Positions 24,272 through 33,368 of a DNA stretch of 64,000 nucleotides are shown piece after piece. Positions within the stretch are counted from its first letter, which is position 1. Every line of letters starts with the position of its first letter. Made by a program: the position numbers and the translations under genes. Origin of the DNA: Bacteroidota bacterium (GTDB lineage Bacteria > Bacteroidota > Bacteroidia > Chitinophagales > Chitinophagaceae); NCBI GenBank assembly GCA_018268085.1, contig JAFDXE010000025.1:1-64000 (forward strand). The letters are read 5' to 3'. The notes beneath the pieces are model-generated. The model saw nothing but the letters and a program-made list of their open reading frames with translations. It was not told the origin of the DNA and searched no databases.

Positions 24272-24787
24272 ATGAAGTTAAGTTGCAAAGTATTTCAAAT
24301 GATAATACTTCTTTTATTATCCACTTTCCAATCAATGAAAATGCTAGGACAAGCTCCACCACCTGGCAAGTATGACACGACAAATTATCCGGAAGATAGA
24401 AAATTCATAAATTCTATTAGCAATATTTTCGACTCTTCGCTATCGCTAAATGACAACTCAATTAGCATAGGTGCTGATGGGTCAATAGCATACGGTTTAA
24501 AAGAAAAATTTCAAAAGTTTGCAAGAAACGGAATGACCTTTAAATCCGTTGTAACTGTTCCGGGAACTGAACTTGTCAGAATTTTTAATGGTCAAACAGC
24601 TATAAAAACAAAAATTGCTGATGTTGTTTTTTCAACACCCGAAGGAGATTTACATTTTAAAGTAATCAGGGCAGAGACTTACATTAAAGATAATGGAAAG
24701 TGGTATTATGTTTTAGGCCAGGGAACAAACTTTATGACTCAGGAAGAATTTAATGAGTATAAAAAAGCGCACACAACAAAAAACTAA
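24272..24787 (+). CDS. Hypothetical secreted protein (cassette region)
   Basis: Protein of 171 residues with a signal peptide (LSCKVFQMIILLLLSTFQSMKMLG) and a mature part with a Gly/Asp turn-rich core (DDNSISIGADGS is not exact; seen: NDNSISIGADGSIAYG) and a C-terminal KWYYVLGQGTNFMT. No family is recognised with confidence. It follows repeat copy 11, reads with the array, and is AT-rich. Confidence 0.6.
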   Translation: MKLSCKVFQMIILLLLSTFQSMKMLGQAPPPGKYDTTNYPEDRKFINSISNIFDSSLSLNDNSISIGADGSIAYGLKEKFQKFARNGMTFKSVVTVPGTELVRIFNGQTAIKTKIADVVFSTPEGDLHFKVIRAETYIKDNGKWYYVLGQGTNFMTQEEFNEYKKAHTTKN

Positions 24788-24808
24788 ACGGTTTTGAAAT
24801 CTAAGTCT

Positions 24809-24829
24809 ATTAACAGAGCGTTAGCCGCA
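24809..24829 (+). repeat. Minimal attC-like junction
   Basis: ATTAACAGAGC is followed directly by GTTAGCCGCA. It has both ends of the repeat with almost nothing between. The right arm GTTAGCCGCA matches TGCTGCTAAC at 25328-25337 after the next gene in 9 of 10 positions. Confidence 0.45.
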
Positions 24830-24847
24830 AACTTAATAACATTGGGT

Positions 24848-25315
24848 ATGCAACTAAAATCTATATTTTTAGGTTTAATCCTTTTAATTTCATCTACAAA
24901 ATGTAGTTCTCAAATTCCATCTGTTAGTTATGAGCTTGTTATAAAAAAATTTAAAACAGAAAAAGTAAATGGTGAAACAAATTGGTTAATTGAATGCGTA
25001 CTGTCTAATAAGACAACTAAGACTTTGAATTATTTAAGTATGTCATGCTCATTGACAGATTTTTATTGCGTTGATAATCTCGAGCTACAAATCGATCCTC
25101 TTATGTGCGAAAGAAACATACCAGTTATTTTATCACTTCCACCTTATGCAAAGAGATCAACTGTCATTAGACTTTACAAGAAAAAAGGAGTGAATAAAAT
25201 GCTATCGGATAAATTGAAAGTAGGATTGAATGTTATTAAAACCAGTACGGTTCAAGATTTTGAGAAGAAAATAAAGACAAAGAACATTATTTGGTCGAAT
25301 ACAATCCCATTATAA
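24848..25315 (+). CDS. Hypothetical exported protein (cassette gene)
   Basis: The ATG at 24848 gives 155 residues with a signal sequence (MQLKSIFLGLILLISSTKC), where the Cys could be a lipid-attachment site although the lipobox (STKC) is poor. The rest is beta-rich (SYELVIKKFKTEKVNGETNW, LSNKTTKTLNYLSMSCSL) with paired cysteines. No family recognised. It is flanked by complementary arms and is AT-rich. Confidence 0.6.
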   Translation: MQLKSIFLGLILLISSTKCSSQIPSVSYELVIKKFKTEKVNGETNWLIECVLSNKTTKTLNYLSMSCSLTDFYCVDNLELQIDPLMCERNIPVILSLPPYAKRSTVIRLYKKKGVNKMLSDKLKVGLNVIKTSTVQDFEKKIKTKNIIWSNTIPL

Positions 25316-25327
25316 TTCTCATAATTC

Positions 25328-25449
25328 TGCTGCTAACATTGTGGTGTTATAAAAATTTCGTTTCTTTACCTGCCTTCAGGCATGCAGTTGTGTTTACGGG
25401 CCGGGCAAACGGAATGCTGATTACCCATCTGCAACAATACCTGCTCATT
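25328..25449 (+). repeat. attC-like repeat with internal deletion, copy 12
   Basis: Left arm TGCTGCTAAC is joined directly to the mid-element ATTGTGGTGTTATAAAAA, CGTTTCTTTA and a degraded palindromic unit, then GGCCGGGCAAACGGAATGC and CCATCTGCAACAATAC. The left third with the covarying stem is gone and the right arm is not recognisable. This is the last repeat copy seen. Confidence 0.65.
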
Positions 25450-25480
25450 ATGCACAGCTATAATAAAAATCATATTCAAA

Positions 25481-26200
25481 TTGAGCAGTACAAGAGTATA
25501 TAAGGTTTCCTATTTTTTCTGCTTAGCAGTAATAGGACTTCTCGCTGTTCTAATTGGATTTGCAAAAACTTTTATTGGACCTGTAACTCGGGGGAGCTTT
25601 TCTGCTCCGATTGTTGTTTACATTCATGGCGCTTTTGCTTTTAGTTGGATAATGCTATTTATTGTTCAATCTTCATTAATAAATCTAAAAAAATACCGTA
25701 CGCATATTTTACTCGGCTCATTCGGGGTGATAATTGCATTTGGTACGGCATTCACAATGTTGCCTGTTGGATTATTCGCCGCACATAAAGAATTGAGGCA
25801 GGGGCTTGGTGAAACTGCCATTTCGGGGTTTCTCGGGGTTTGTACATCTGCCCTCATGTTTTTATCAATTTTTATTGCTGCAATTGTACATCGAAAAAAA
25901 TCTGCGACTCATAAACGTTTGATGTTATTGGCAATAATAGTAGTATTATGGCCCGCCTGGTTTCGATTCAGGCATTATTTTCCTTCTGTTTCAAGACCAG
26001 AAATTTGGTTTGCTGTTGTGTTAGCCGACAGTTTAATATTAATTTCAATGATCTGGGATAAAATTGTAAATGGATTCGTACATCCCGTGTTTAAGTATGT
26101 AGGCACCTTCATTATATTAGAGCATACTTTCGAACTTATATTTTTTGACAGTACAACCTGGCGGGTTGTGGCAAATTTTGTTTACCGCGTTTTTTCATGA
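25481..26200 (+). CDS. Multi-pass membrane protein
   Basis: About 239 residues from a TTG at 25481; no in-frame ATG is near, so the start is uncertain or the 5' end was damaged by the adjoining repeat. Six or seven hydrophobic segments are seen, with His residues in YIHGAFAFSW and in the cytoplasmic loop HRKKSATHKRLM, a layout resembling DUF2306-type or cytochrome b561-like membrane proteins. No clear substrate or partner. Confidence 0.65.
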   Translation: MSSTRVYKVSYFFCLAVIGLLAVLIGFAKTFIGPVTRGSFSAPIVVYIHGAFAFSWIMLFIVQSSLINLKKYRTHILLGSFGVIIAFGTAFTMLPVGLFAAHKELRQGLGETAISGFLGVCTSALMFLSIFIAAIVHRKKSATHKRLMLLAIIVVLWPAWFRFRHYFPSVSRPEIWFAVVLADSLILISMIWDKIVNGFVHPVFKYVGTFIILEHTFELIFFDSTTWRVVANFVYRVFS

Positions 26201-26232
26201 GCAACAGCATCTCCCAACAGCGCTGTGCATAG

Positions 26233-26436
26233 TATTCTGGTTTTGCCTGGAAAAATAATCATGTATGCGTATTTATCTGTGCTGATGAAAAAGGTATAAG
26301 GGAATTATTAAAATATATTCATGGGCAGAAATTGAAAATTTTAATACCTCAGTATGATTTAACTCAGGCCGGCCTCAATATGCTCAACCCGGTAAAAAGT
26401 GCGTATCCGGGTTTTCAGTTGAATAAAATGAACTGA
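26233..26436 (+). pseudogene. Possible C-terminal gene fragment
   Basis: A stop-to-stop frame without a start reads FAWKNNHVCVFICADEKG, RELLKYIHGQKLKIL and ends NPVKSAYPGFQLNKMN. The composition looks like coding sequence, but only about 67 codons remain. It may be the tail of a lost gene. The rest of the 26201-26521 gap shows nothing further. Confidence 0.3.
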
Positions 26437-26521
26437 CAATTTTATTTATTTGATTTCAGTAGGTAAAAATGCTCAACACGTAATTTGTATTTCCCATTTC
26501 TTTACTGAGAAGATCTGTAGG

Positions 26522-27394
26522 TTACTTTAAAAAGTCATTCAAATAATTTAGAATAGTAGTTGTTTGCATCATTACACTTACATGCCCCTGTGCTGGTACA
26601 ATTGCCAATTGAGATTTTGGCATGGGTTCAAGATCTCCGGAAATACCGCCGCCCAGTAATGCGTATGTTTTCATCAATTCATTTTTATCCAGCCCGTCGT
26701 TGTCACCTGAAATGATCAGCACCGGCGATGTGATTTTTGCAATATTCGAATCGCCAACATTAAAAGGAACATCAGCGAAAGCAATCATCTGTTCCAGGAA
26801 ATTTCTCCATTTTGTTTTATCAGGTGCCACTGCATCGTACCCTGTTTTTAATGGGGTGTTATCAAAAAAATCGGGCTTGAAATCTTTAAACGCACCATTA
26901 ACGATTGGTAACCAGCCTTCAGATTTATAGGTGGAAGAAATGATCACCAGCTTTCTTAAACGTTTCGGACTTTGAACGGCAAATTGGTAAGCCACAGAAC
27001 CGCCCATACTGTATCCAGCAACATCGGCACTGTCTATTTTTAAATAGTCCATTACTTTTTCTACATCACTTGCTAAAGAAGTTATGGATAATGCTCTCGT
27101 GGAAAAGGGAGAGTGGCCATGTCCCTGCATTTCAATAGCTATTACTTTTCTTGTTTTTGATAACGCTGGAATTAATTCGCTCCAGTTCATTTCAATTGTA
27201 TAAAAAGCACCGTGTAGCAGTATCAACGGTTTGCCATCGCCGTAAGTTTCATAGTAAACCTGGATGCCATTAACGGGTGCATAGCCGGTTTTGGAAGGTT
27301 TTACCTTTTGTGCATACGATGGTGAAGATGCAAGAATCATAACTATAACAAGTGCAGATGTTAATATCCTGCAGCTATTGAATATGCTGTTCAT
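26522..27394 (-). CDS. Secreted alpha/beta hydrolase
   Basis: The ATG at 27394 gives 290 residues with a signal peptide (NSCRILTSALVIVMILASSPSYA). The alpha/beta fold is clear: oxyanion region ILLHGAFY, nucleophile elbow GYSMGGS, acid near VLIISGDNDGLD, and catalytic His in PAQGHVSVM. The substrate is unknown; ester or similar small-molecule hydrolysis in the periplasm is likely. It stands alone, opposite to its neighbours. Confidence 0.88.
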   Translation of the reverse strand: MNSIFNSCRILTSALVIVMILASSPSYAQKVKPSKTGYAPVNGIQVYYETYGDGKPLILLHGAFYTIEMNWSELIPALSKTRKVIAIEMQGHGHSPFSTRALSITSLASDVEKVMDYLKIDSADVAGYSMGGSVAYQFAVQSPKRLRKLVIISSTYKSEGWLPIVNGAFKDFKPDFFDNTPLKTGYDAVAPDKTKWRNFLEQMIAFADVPFNVGDSNIAKITSPVLIISGDNDGLDKNELMKTYALLGGGISGDLEPMPKSQLAIVPAQGHVSVMMQTTTILNYLNDFLK

Positions 27395-27805
27395 TTTACT
27401 GAATTTTAAGTTGAACCGATTGCACAAAACTAATTCTTATTTCGGGTTAAGGCAAGGTGTGATTATGACAATTAATGGGTAAATACTGCCATGGAAAGAA
27501 TACGTAACCTTGTTTAAAAATCATGTATTCATTACACTAAATTATTTTCATGCTTTAAGTTCAAAAATATTTTGAATCACCTGGTTTTTCAGGAGATGAT
27601 TTTAAAAAAAATCTTAGTGCTTTTAAACTGCAGCATTTTGAGTAAAATGATTGCATTGTAGAGGAAGGTAAAACAAGCATTGAGCCTGTTTCTCATTCCA
27701 CTTTTATTCTTTAACTTCAACAGGCTGTTTGTAAAAGCTAAGCAATTTTGTTTTTGCAAAATGCTTCAGAATTAATACCCGATAATAATATTGAAAACTA
27801 AGTTT
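27395..27805. other. Intergenic region without recognised gene
   Basis: A 411-bp AT-rich stretch between divergent genes must hold two promoters. Short hydrophobic open frames occur but none has a convincing start or family. No repeat copy is present. Confidence 0.4.
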
Positions 27806-28309
27806 ATGAAAGGTTTGTTACTATTAAAACATTGGCACCTGTTCGTACTCATTGTTATACTTGGTGCTTTTGCTGCTCCCGGTTATGTTCCTGTAGTTCC
27901 TAGGCTAATAGCATTGTTGGCTTTTATTGGCTGGTTGTCGGCCATTGCTATTTATGGAAATAAAAAGATTAACGATTACGGCCTTCAGCCTCTGAACGAA
28001 AAATTATTCAGGTTTAACTCTTTTGTTGTATTAAGTACGATAATTACCATGCTGTTTTTTTTACTTCCGGGTAAACCTGAAGCATTCACATTTGCAGATA
28101 TGCTGCTTGTTGTTTGGGCTGCATATTTTATTTACGCAGTTTTTTATTGTTTGTTTTTTATTGCCAGAGTGCTCTCCATCGTAATAGACAAAAATAGGGG
28201 CGGTGATTATTTGGGAAGGTTCTTCCTGGTATTCTTTTTCCCGGTTGGCGTTTGGATTTTGCAGCCGAAAATAAATCGTATTTTTTCATCTGCAGCAGAC
28301 GGGGAATAA
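27806..28309 (+). CDS. Hypothetical membrane protein
   Basis: The ATG at 27806 gives 167 residues with four hydrophobic segments: HLFVLIVILGAFAAPGY, LIALLAFIGWLSAIAIY, FVVLSTIITMLFFLLPG and a longer one around YFIYAVFYCLFFIARVL, followed by FFLVFFFPVGVWILQP and a short Ser-rich tail. No catalytic motif is seen. It is followed after 18 bp by the ClbS-like gene and may be co-transcribed. Confidence 0.65.
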   Translation: MKGLLLLKHWHLFVLIVILGAFAAPGYVPVVPRLIALLAFIGWLSAIAIYGNKKINDYGLQPLNEKLFRFNSFVVLSTIITMLFFLLPGKPEAFTFADMLLVVWAAYFIYAVFYCLFFIARVLSIVIDKNRGGDYLGRFFLVFFFPVGVWILQPKINRIFSSAADGE

Positions 28310-28327
28310 ATACAGCAACAATGCACT

Positions 28328-28846
28328 ATGGCCATCCCACAAAATAAAGCACAGCTCCTGGAAGCTATTGTTTCAGAATATTCGAAATTGAAATCCGAAT
28401 TGGAAACGGTAACAGAAATTCAATCAACCCGGAAAGAAATGGAAGGTCATGTACAGGGAACCCGGATGTCGGTTCGCAACCTGGTTTCGTATTTAATTGG
28501 CTGGGGCGAACTTGTTTTGAAATGGAATGATAAGCATAAGCAAAATGAAATGGCAGATTTACCCGATACCGGTTTTAAATGGAACGAACTGGGAAAACTA
28601 GCTCAGAAATTTTACAAAGATTATGAAACGTATGATTTATCCCGTTTACATAAAAAACTGGATGAGGTTGTGGAAGAAATAATTAATCTCATTAACAGCA
28701 ATACAAATAAGCAACTTTACGGTGAGCACTGGTATAAACAATGGACTTTAGGCAGACTAATACAATTAAACACATCATCACCTTATAAAAATGCGTTGCA
28801 GAGAGTAAGGAAATGGAAGAAGGAAAGATCTCCGGAAAATAATTGA
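28328..28846 (+). CDS. ClbS/DfsB family four-helix bundle protein
   Basis: Protein of 172 residues. The N-terminus PQNKAQLLEAIVSEYSKLKSEL, the segment SVRNLVSYLIGWGELVLKW and the C-terminal HWYKQWTLGRLIQLNTSSPYKNA with RVRKWKK match the ClbS/DfsB (former DUF1706) family. ClbS itself protects against the genotoxin colibactin; most relatives have no known substrate. Cytoplasmic, probably detoxification or stress related. Confidence 0.88.
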   Translation: MAIPQNKAQLLEAIVSEYSKLKSELETVTEIQSTRKEMEGHVQGTRMSVRNLVSYLIGWGELVLKWNDKHKQNEMADLPDTGFKWNELGKLAQKFYKDYETYDLSRLHKKLDEVVEEIINLINSNTNKQLYGEHWYKQWTLGRLIQLNTSSPYKNALQRVRKWKKERSPENN

Positions 28847-29028
28847 AACATTGGTAACGGTGCCTGTAAAATTTGAATTGTCTTACAATTCAGCAGACAT
28901 TAAAACTCCGCTGATCATGGAGATTTACGTAAAATGTTGTTTCTTTATTGCGTGAGCCTGTAAACTGTTATACATCAATTTTCCAGGTTAAAGCATTTAT
29001 CAGCGTTTAATTAAAAATATAATTGCAA

Positions 29029-29544
29029 ATGAAACTTTCATATCCGGTATTGATTGTTTTACTTTTTGTTTTTTCTCATTCGCCTTTCGGGCAAACGGTA
29101 AAGAAAAATAACACAACACTGAAATGGTACACCAGCATTGCTGATGCACAAAAGATATCAAACGAAACGAAGAAGCCCATATTTGCGTTGTTCACCGGGA
29201 GTGATTGGTGTGGATGGTGTCATCGGTTGCAGGACAATGTTTTCAGCAAACAAAGCTTCATAGATTGGGCAAAGAAGAATGTAGTATTACTTGAACTCGA
29301 CTATCCACGCAAAATAAAATTACCACCACAACTGCAACAGCAAAATGCAGAATTGCAACAGGTATTCAGGGTCTCGGGTTTTCCAACCATCTGGATGTTT
29401 TATCTTGTTGATGATACTGCTACCAAAAGAAAAAATATTCAACCTTTAGGCTCACTCGGTTATCCCAACGTAATTGAAGAAGGTAAAGAAGAAGTTCCTT
29501 TTTTACATACTGCAGATTCAATTCTGAATATTAAAATAAAATAG
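29029..29544 (+). CDS. Periplasmic thioredoxin-like protein (CGWC)
   Basis: The ATG at 29029 gives 171 residues with a signal peptide (MKLSYPVLIVLLFVFSHSPFG). The thioredoxin fold is marked by KPIFALFTGSDWCGWCHRLQ with the redox pair in CGWC, a later cis-Pro segment SGFPTIWMF and a conserved ELDYP strand. It belongs to the thioredoxin_7/DUF255-like periplasmic group and would reduce or isomerise disulfides. The promoter-like block AAAATGTTGTTTCTTTA lies about 90 bp upstream. Confidence 0.85.
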   Translation: MKLSYPVLIVLLFVFSHSPFGQTVKKNNTTLKWYTSIADAQKISNETKKPIFALFTGSDWCGWCHRLQDNVFSKQSFIDWAKKNVVLLELDYPRKIKLPPQLQQQNAELQQVFRVSGFPTIWMFYLVDDTATKRKNIQPLGSLGYPNVIEEGKEEVPFLHTADSILNIKIK

Positions 29545-29689
29545 ACGGATAAAGAAACTATGTAACGTTAATTATGATTTTTTTCCGGAGAGGCTAAAGA
29601 ATAATATGCAATAGATTAGAAATTTCGCCCGGTACTGAATTTTGTAAAACCATTTCAACCTTCAATACTCAAATTGTAAATTCATCGTT

Positions 29690-30112
29690 ATGGCAACAGC
29701 AAAAAACAAAACAACTGAAACCGAACAGAGCGTTGAACAGTTTTTACAAACCATTACTGACGAAGTAAAACGAAAGGATTGCTTTGCTATTGCGGAATTA
29801 ATGAAGAAGCAATCAGGCTTTGAACCAAAAATGTGGGGAGCGGCAATTGTAGGATTCGGATCTTATCATTATAAATACGAAAGTGGCCGTGAAGGAGATG
29901 CGCCGCTGGTTGCATTTTCCCCCAGGAAGGCAGAGATATCATTATACCTTTCTTCCGGATTCGAAAACAGGGAAGCATTGCTGAAAAAGTTTGGAAAACA
30001 CAAAAGTGCGAAAGCCTGCATTTATATTAAAAAGCTGGAAGATGTAGATAGTGAAGTTTTAAAGAAAATGGTTTCCCTTTCAGTGAAACATGTGAAAAGC
30101 CTGTACAAATAA
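29690..30112 (+). CDS. DUF1801 family protein
   Basis: Protein of 140 residues. Core features: FLQTITDEVKRKDCFAIAELMKKQSG, PKMWGAAIVGFGSYHYKYESG, and AFSPRKAEISLYLSSGFEN, all typical of DUF1801. The fold is shared with frataxin-like proteins, but the role is not established. First of three related genes in a row. Confidence 0.85.
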   Translation: MATAKNKTTETEQSVEQFLQTITDEVKRKDCFAIAELMKKQSGFEPKMWGAAIVGFGSYHYKYESGREGDAPLVAFSPRKAEISLYLSSGFENREALLKKFGKHKSAKACIYIKKLEDVDSEVLKKMVSLSVKHVKSLYK

Positions 30113-30245
30113 AATATTGGTTACAACATTGGATGATGCATTATAGTATTCATCTATAAATTTTAATGCTTTAAAAATCGAACAGATTTAGTTCTATAAA
30201 ATTCTTCAGTAAGGCCCTCATCTTTAATCAACAACCATTTGCGTA

Positions 30246-30674
30246 ATGAGTACCAAAGATCAGATCAAAAATTATATCGAATCTCAACCTGAGTCAAAAA
30301 GAAATGATATGCAGCAATTGCATAAGTTTATATTGCAGTTACTGCCCCGTACTACGTTATGGTTTCTCGATGGCAGGAACAATGAAAATAAAATCGTAAC
30401 CAATCCAAATATTGGTTATGGAAAATATTCAATAAAATATGCTGATGGCAGTACAAAAGATTTTTACCAGGTTGGCATGAGTGCAAATACGAGTGGGATA
30501 TCTGTATATATTATGGGCATCAAAGACAAAACATTTCTTGCAAACGCCTACGGAAAAAAAATCGGCAAGGCCAGTGTAACCGGTTATTGTATCAAGTTCA
30601 AACACCTGAAAGATATCAACATGGAAGTGTTGGCAGATGCGATTAAATATGGAGTAGAAGCTTCAACAACTTAA
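30246..30674 (+). CDS. DUF1801 family protein
   Basis: Protein of 142 residues (MSTKDQIKNYIESQPESKRNDM is cut here after MSTKDQIKNY). It has the LLPRTTLWFLDGRN, NPNIGYGKYSIKYADG and ISVYIMGIKD segments of the DUF1801 fold. It is diverged from both neighbours, so the trio is not a recent duplication. The preceding 133-bp gap has no feature beyond AT-rich sequence. Confidence 0.75.
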   Translation: MSTKDQIKNYIESQPESKRNDMQQLHKFILQLLPRTTLWFLDGRNNENKIVTNPNIGYGKYSIKYADGSTKDFYQVGMSANTSGISVYIMGIKDKTFLANAYGKKIGKASVTGYCIKFKHLKDINMEVLADAIKYGVEASTT

Positions 30675-30688
30675 AACACAATTGTACT

Positions 30689-31078
30689 ATGGATAAAGAT
30701 ATTGTTACGTATAACGAATCAATGAATGACGAAGACAGCAGGATTTGTACACTGCTTTCTCAAACAATTGACAGTGTATTAAAAAATGCAGAATGTAAAA
30801 TATGGCACCGGCATCCTGTTTGGTTTTTAGAAGGCAACCCGGTAGTTGGATACAGTAAACTGAAAGGTGGTATCCGGTTGCTTTTCTGGAGCGGACAAAG
30901 TTTCGATGAAGAAGGCTTAATGCCAGAGGGTTCATTTAAAGCCGCGGAAGCCAGGTTTCAAACGGTAACGGAAATAAATAGTAAAGACCTGAAACGCTGG
31001 CTAAAAAAAGCAGAAGAAATTCAATGGGATTATAAGAATATTGTAAAACGTAAAGGTGTTTTGGAAAGATTGAAGTAG
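30689..31078 (+). CDS. DUF1801 family protein
   Basis: Protein of 129 residues, 14 nt after the previous gene. AECKIWHRHPVWFLEGNPVVGYSK and GIRLLFWSGQSFDEEGL mark it as DUF1801. The arrangement suggests an operon with the previous gene. Function unknown. Confidence 0.8.
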   Translation: MDKDIVTYNESMNDEDSRICTLLSQTIDSVLKNAECKIWHRHPVWFLEGNPVVGYSKLKGGIRLLFWSGQSFDEEGLMPEGSFKAAEARFQTVTEINSKDLKRWLKKAEEIQWDYKNIVKRKGVLERLK

Positions 31079-31137
31079 GGGATTTTATAACATTATATCT
31101 TTCTTATTTTTTAAAAAGGAGTACGGCAAAATTTATA

Positions 31138-31410
31138 GTGCCGCAATTGCAAACAGTATTTTCTAAGAAAAAAAATAGTTCGTCTTTCTTTGTTGAAGAT
31201 AATCGCAGAGCGATTTATAGTGCAGGAATTATTTGGGGTTTACAGCGTAATTATAAAAGCAGGTTTAGTGTGGAAGAGTATGCCGGGCTGGTTTATCATT
31301 TTACTCATGGACGAAAACCGGAAGGTTACCGCATCGTTGCTGAACAGGTGAGCAAATTTTCATTCATGACACATATCCAGGTTGGTTTTTGGCTGAATAA
31401 ACGAAAGTAA
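31138..31410 (+). CDS. Hypothetical small protein
   Basis: A 90-residue frame from a GTG at 31138, preceded by AAAAAGGAGT about 20 nt upstream. It is basic, with IYSAGIIWGLQRNYKSRFS and VYHFTHGRKPEGYRIVAEQV. No family recognised. The spacing from the GGAG leaves the start uncertain. Confidence 0.5.
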   Translation: MPQLQTVFSKKKNSSSFFVEDNRRAIYSAGIIWGLQRNYKSRFSVEEYAGLVYHFTHGRKPEGYRIVAEQVSKFSFMTHIQVGFWLNKRK

Positions 31411-31529
31411 ACGGGCGTCTGATTATTGAGTTATGCGTTCAATACTGTAATGATGTTTTTATCCGGAATTTATTTCTATTTTTTCTTATGCAACTTCCAT
31501 AGCTGATGAATCCGTTAAAATGCATACAA

Positions 31530-32387
31530 ATGAACATTTTGAAAACGTTTGTTTTATTTTATAGTTTCTACTTATCGTTTGCAGAAGTAAAAGCACAGGA
31601 TTTCCTGGGAACCTGGGAAGGGAAAAATGAATATAGTTTTGGTTGGATGCAGCCGCTCCGGGTTGTGCTGGAATTGTATAGTGAAACAGATTCAACTGTT
31701 TACGGCGCTTCACATTTATATTACAAAAACAATAAGTATGAACATTATAACCTGAGCGGAACTATTGATAAAGTCAGTCAAACCATCCGGGCATCTGAAG
31801 TGAGTGAACTAAGTATCAATCTTGGAATACTGCACCAGAATTCTGCAGGCACTTATTATCTGAAGTTAAACTGTAACGATACACTTTGTACATTGGATGG
31901 TAAATGGAAGGTGAATAAGCCGGTGATGATGGCGGCAAGATCTATCAATACCTATTTCTGGAAAAGCAAAGCAAAGAAAGTTGAAGAAAATCAGGTCCCG
32001 GTTACTGCAACTGAAAAGCCTGTGCTGCCCGAAGAATTACAACGGGTACAGGATATTCAAAGCCTGGTGGAAGTTGATAGTAAGAAAACAGATTCAATTC
32101 ATATCAGGATTTACGACAACGGCGATATTGACGGCGATTTTATATCTCTTTACCTGGATGATTCCATCCTCGTACACAAACAGAAAATAACAACTGATCC
32201 AATAGCTATCGACATAGCTACTGCCCAACTAGGCTCCATTTCAAAATTGAAACTGATTGCTGAAAGTTTAGGAACCATTCCGCCCTGCACGGCATTGATG
32301 ATCGTTAGCATGGGTAAAAAAAGATATGAGATAAACCTGTCGAGTGATTTCAAAAAAAATGCGGTGGTTGAATTTTTTCTTAAGTAA
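31530..32387 (+). CDS. Hypothetical secreted protein
   Basis: The ATG at 31530 (another at 31506) gives 285 residues with a signal peptide (MNILKTFVLFYSFYLSFA). The first domain, beginning DFLGTWEGKNEY, is lipocalin-like in look (GTWEG...YGASHLYYKN). The second (KTDSIHIRIYDNGDIDGDFISL) resembles a small beta-sandwich seen in other exported Bacteroidota proteins. No enzyme motif. Role unknown. Confidence 0.7.
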   Translation: MNILKTFVLFYSFYLSFAEVKAQDFLGTWEGKNEYSFGWMQPLRVVLELYSETDSTVYGASHLYYKNNKYEHYNLSGTIDKVSQTIRASEVSELSINLGILHQNSAGTYYLKLNCNDTLCTLDGKWKVNKPVMMAARSINTYFWKSKAKKVEENQVPVTATEKPVLPEELQRVQDIQSLVEVDSKKTDSIHIRIYDNGDIDGDFISLYLDDSILVHKQKITTDPIAIDIATAQLGSISKLKLIAESLGTIPPCTALMIVSMGKKRYEINLSSDFKKNAVVEFFLK

Positions 32388-32484
32388 TTTATTTACGCCT
32401 GTTATTTCCAAGGAAGCACACTTTTCTCTGCTGAATTTATCATGCTTATGGTAAGATTTGTATAAATTGAAGGAAATAATTTGT

Positions 32485-33357
32485 ATGGCTTGTTTACGCT
32501 CACTCATTTTGAGTATATGTTTACCATTGCTGTTTACCGCTACCTCCATTGCGCAACAAACCCGGGCGCAGTTCAATCATGCATTTATTGTACTCGACTC
32601 TTCTGATTATGATGCATTACTGCGTTCGCAGTTCATACAGGATGAATTTTCCGGTTTTTTTACCCGTTCTTCAGTTACCAACACAAGTTCCTGGACGGGT
32701 GCTTATATATTCGGCGATAAAAATTATGTAGAATTCTTTAGTCCATCCGGTTCACAACATAAAGTTGGTGATGCTGCAATGGCATTTGGTTTCGATCGCA
32801 TTGGTGAAATATATAAGATGCAAACAATTTTAAATAAAAACTATAACACAACAATAGAAACCAGGCAAAGAAAAATGAACGATTCACTTGTTGCATGGTT
32901 TGACGCTTTGTATATCACTGATTCAGTTTTTTTTGCACAATCGCATATTGAAACCTGGTTCATGGAATACCGGAAAGAGTATTTTTTGTTTAATAAATTC
33001 CCGGCATCACAGGATCTTGTTTCCAGAAAGAATTACCTGCTGCAACATGCTGATAAACGCAAAGGAAAATACCTTTCTGAATTTACCGGGATAACTTTTT
33101 ACGCTACTGAAGCGGAGATAAATTATTATAGTTCATTGCTACTGAGATCGGGCTTTAAACAAATGCCAAACCTATCGTTCAAATCGACGGAGGGATTTAT
33201 AATAGATTTCCAAAAAAGAACAGTGCATACAAAATATGCCATAAAAAGTTTTCAATTCAGTACTACAACGCCGGTGTTTAAAGACATTGAAATTTCAAAT
33301 GGAATTCACATTCATATAACTGGTAACAAAGGGGAAATAAATTTTGCGGCACAATAA
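32485..33357 (+). CDS. Secreted DUF5829-like protein
   Basis: The ATG at 32485 gives 290 residues with a signal peptide (LRSLILSICLPLLFTATSIA). The start of the mature protein, FNHAFIVLDSSDYDALL, then SWTGAYIFGDKNYVEFFSP and GDAAMAFGFDRIGE, is the DUF5829 pattern, perhaps related to glyoxalase-like folds. It is a distant paralogue of the cassette-borne protein at 5065-5931. It is followed after 11 nt by a hydrolase gene, so the two probably share an operon. Confidence 0.75.
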   Translation: MACLRSLILSICLPLLFTATSIAQQTRAQFNHAFIVLDSSDYDALLRSQFIQDEFSGFFTRSSVTNTSSWTGAYIFGDKNYVEFFSPSGSQHKVGDAAMAFGFDRIGEIYKMQTILNKNYNTTIETRQRKMNDSLVAWFDALYITDSVFFAQSHIETWFMEYRKEYFLFNKFPASQDLVSRKNYLLQHADKRKGKYLSEFTGITFYATEAEINYYSSLLLRSGFKQMPNLSFKSTEGFIIDFQKRTVHTKYAIKSFQFSTTTPVFKDIEISNGIHIHITGNKGEINFAAQ

Positions 33358-33368
33358 AATAGCGCTCA

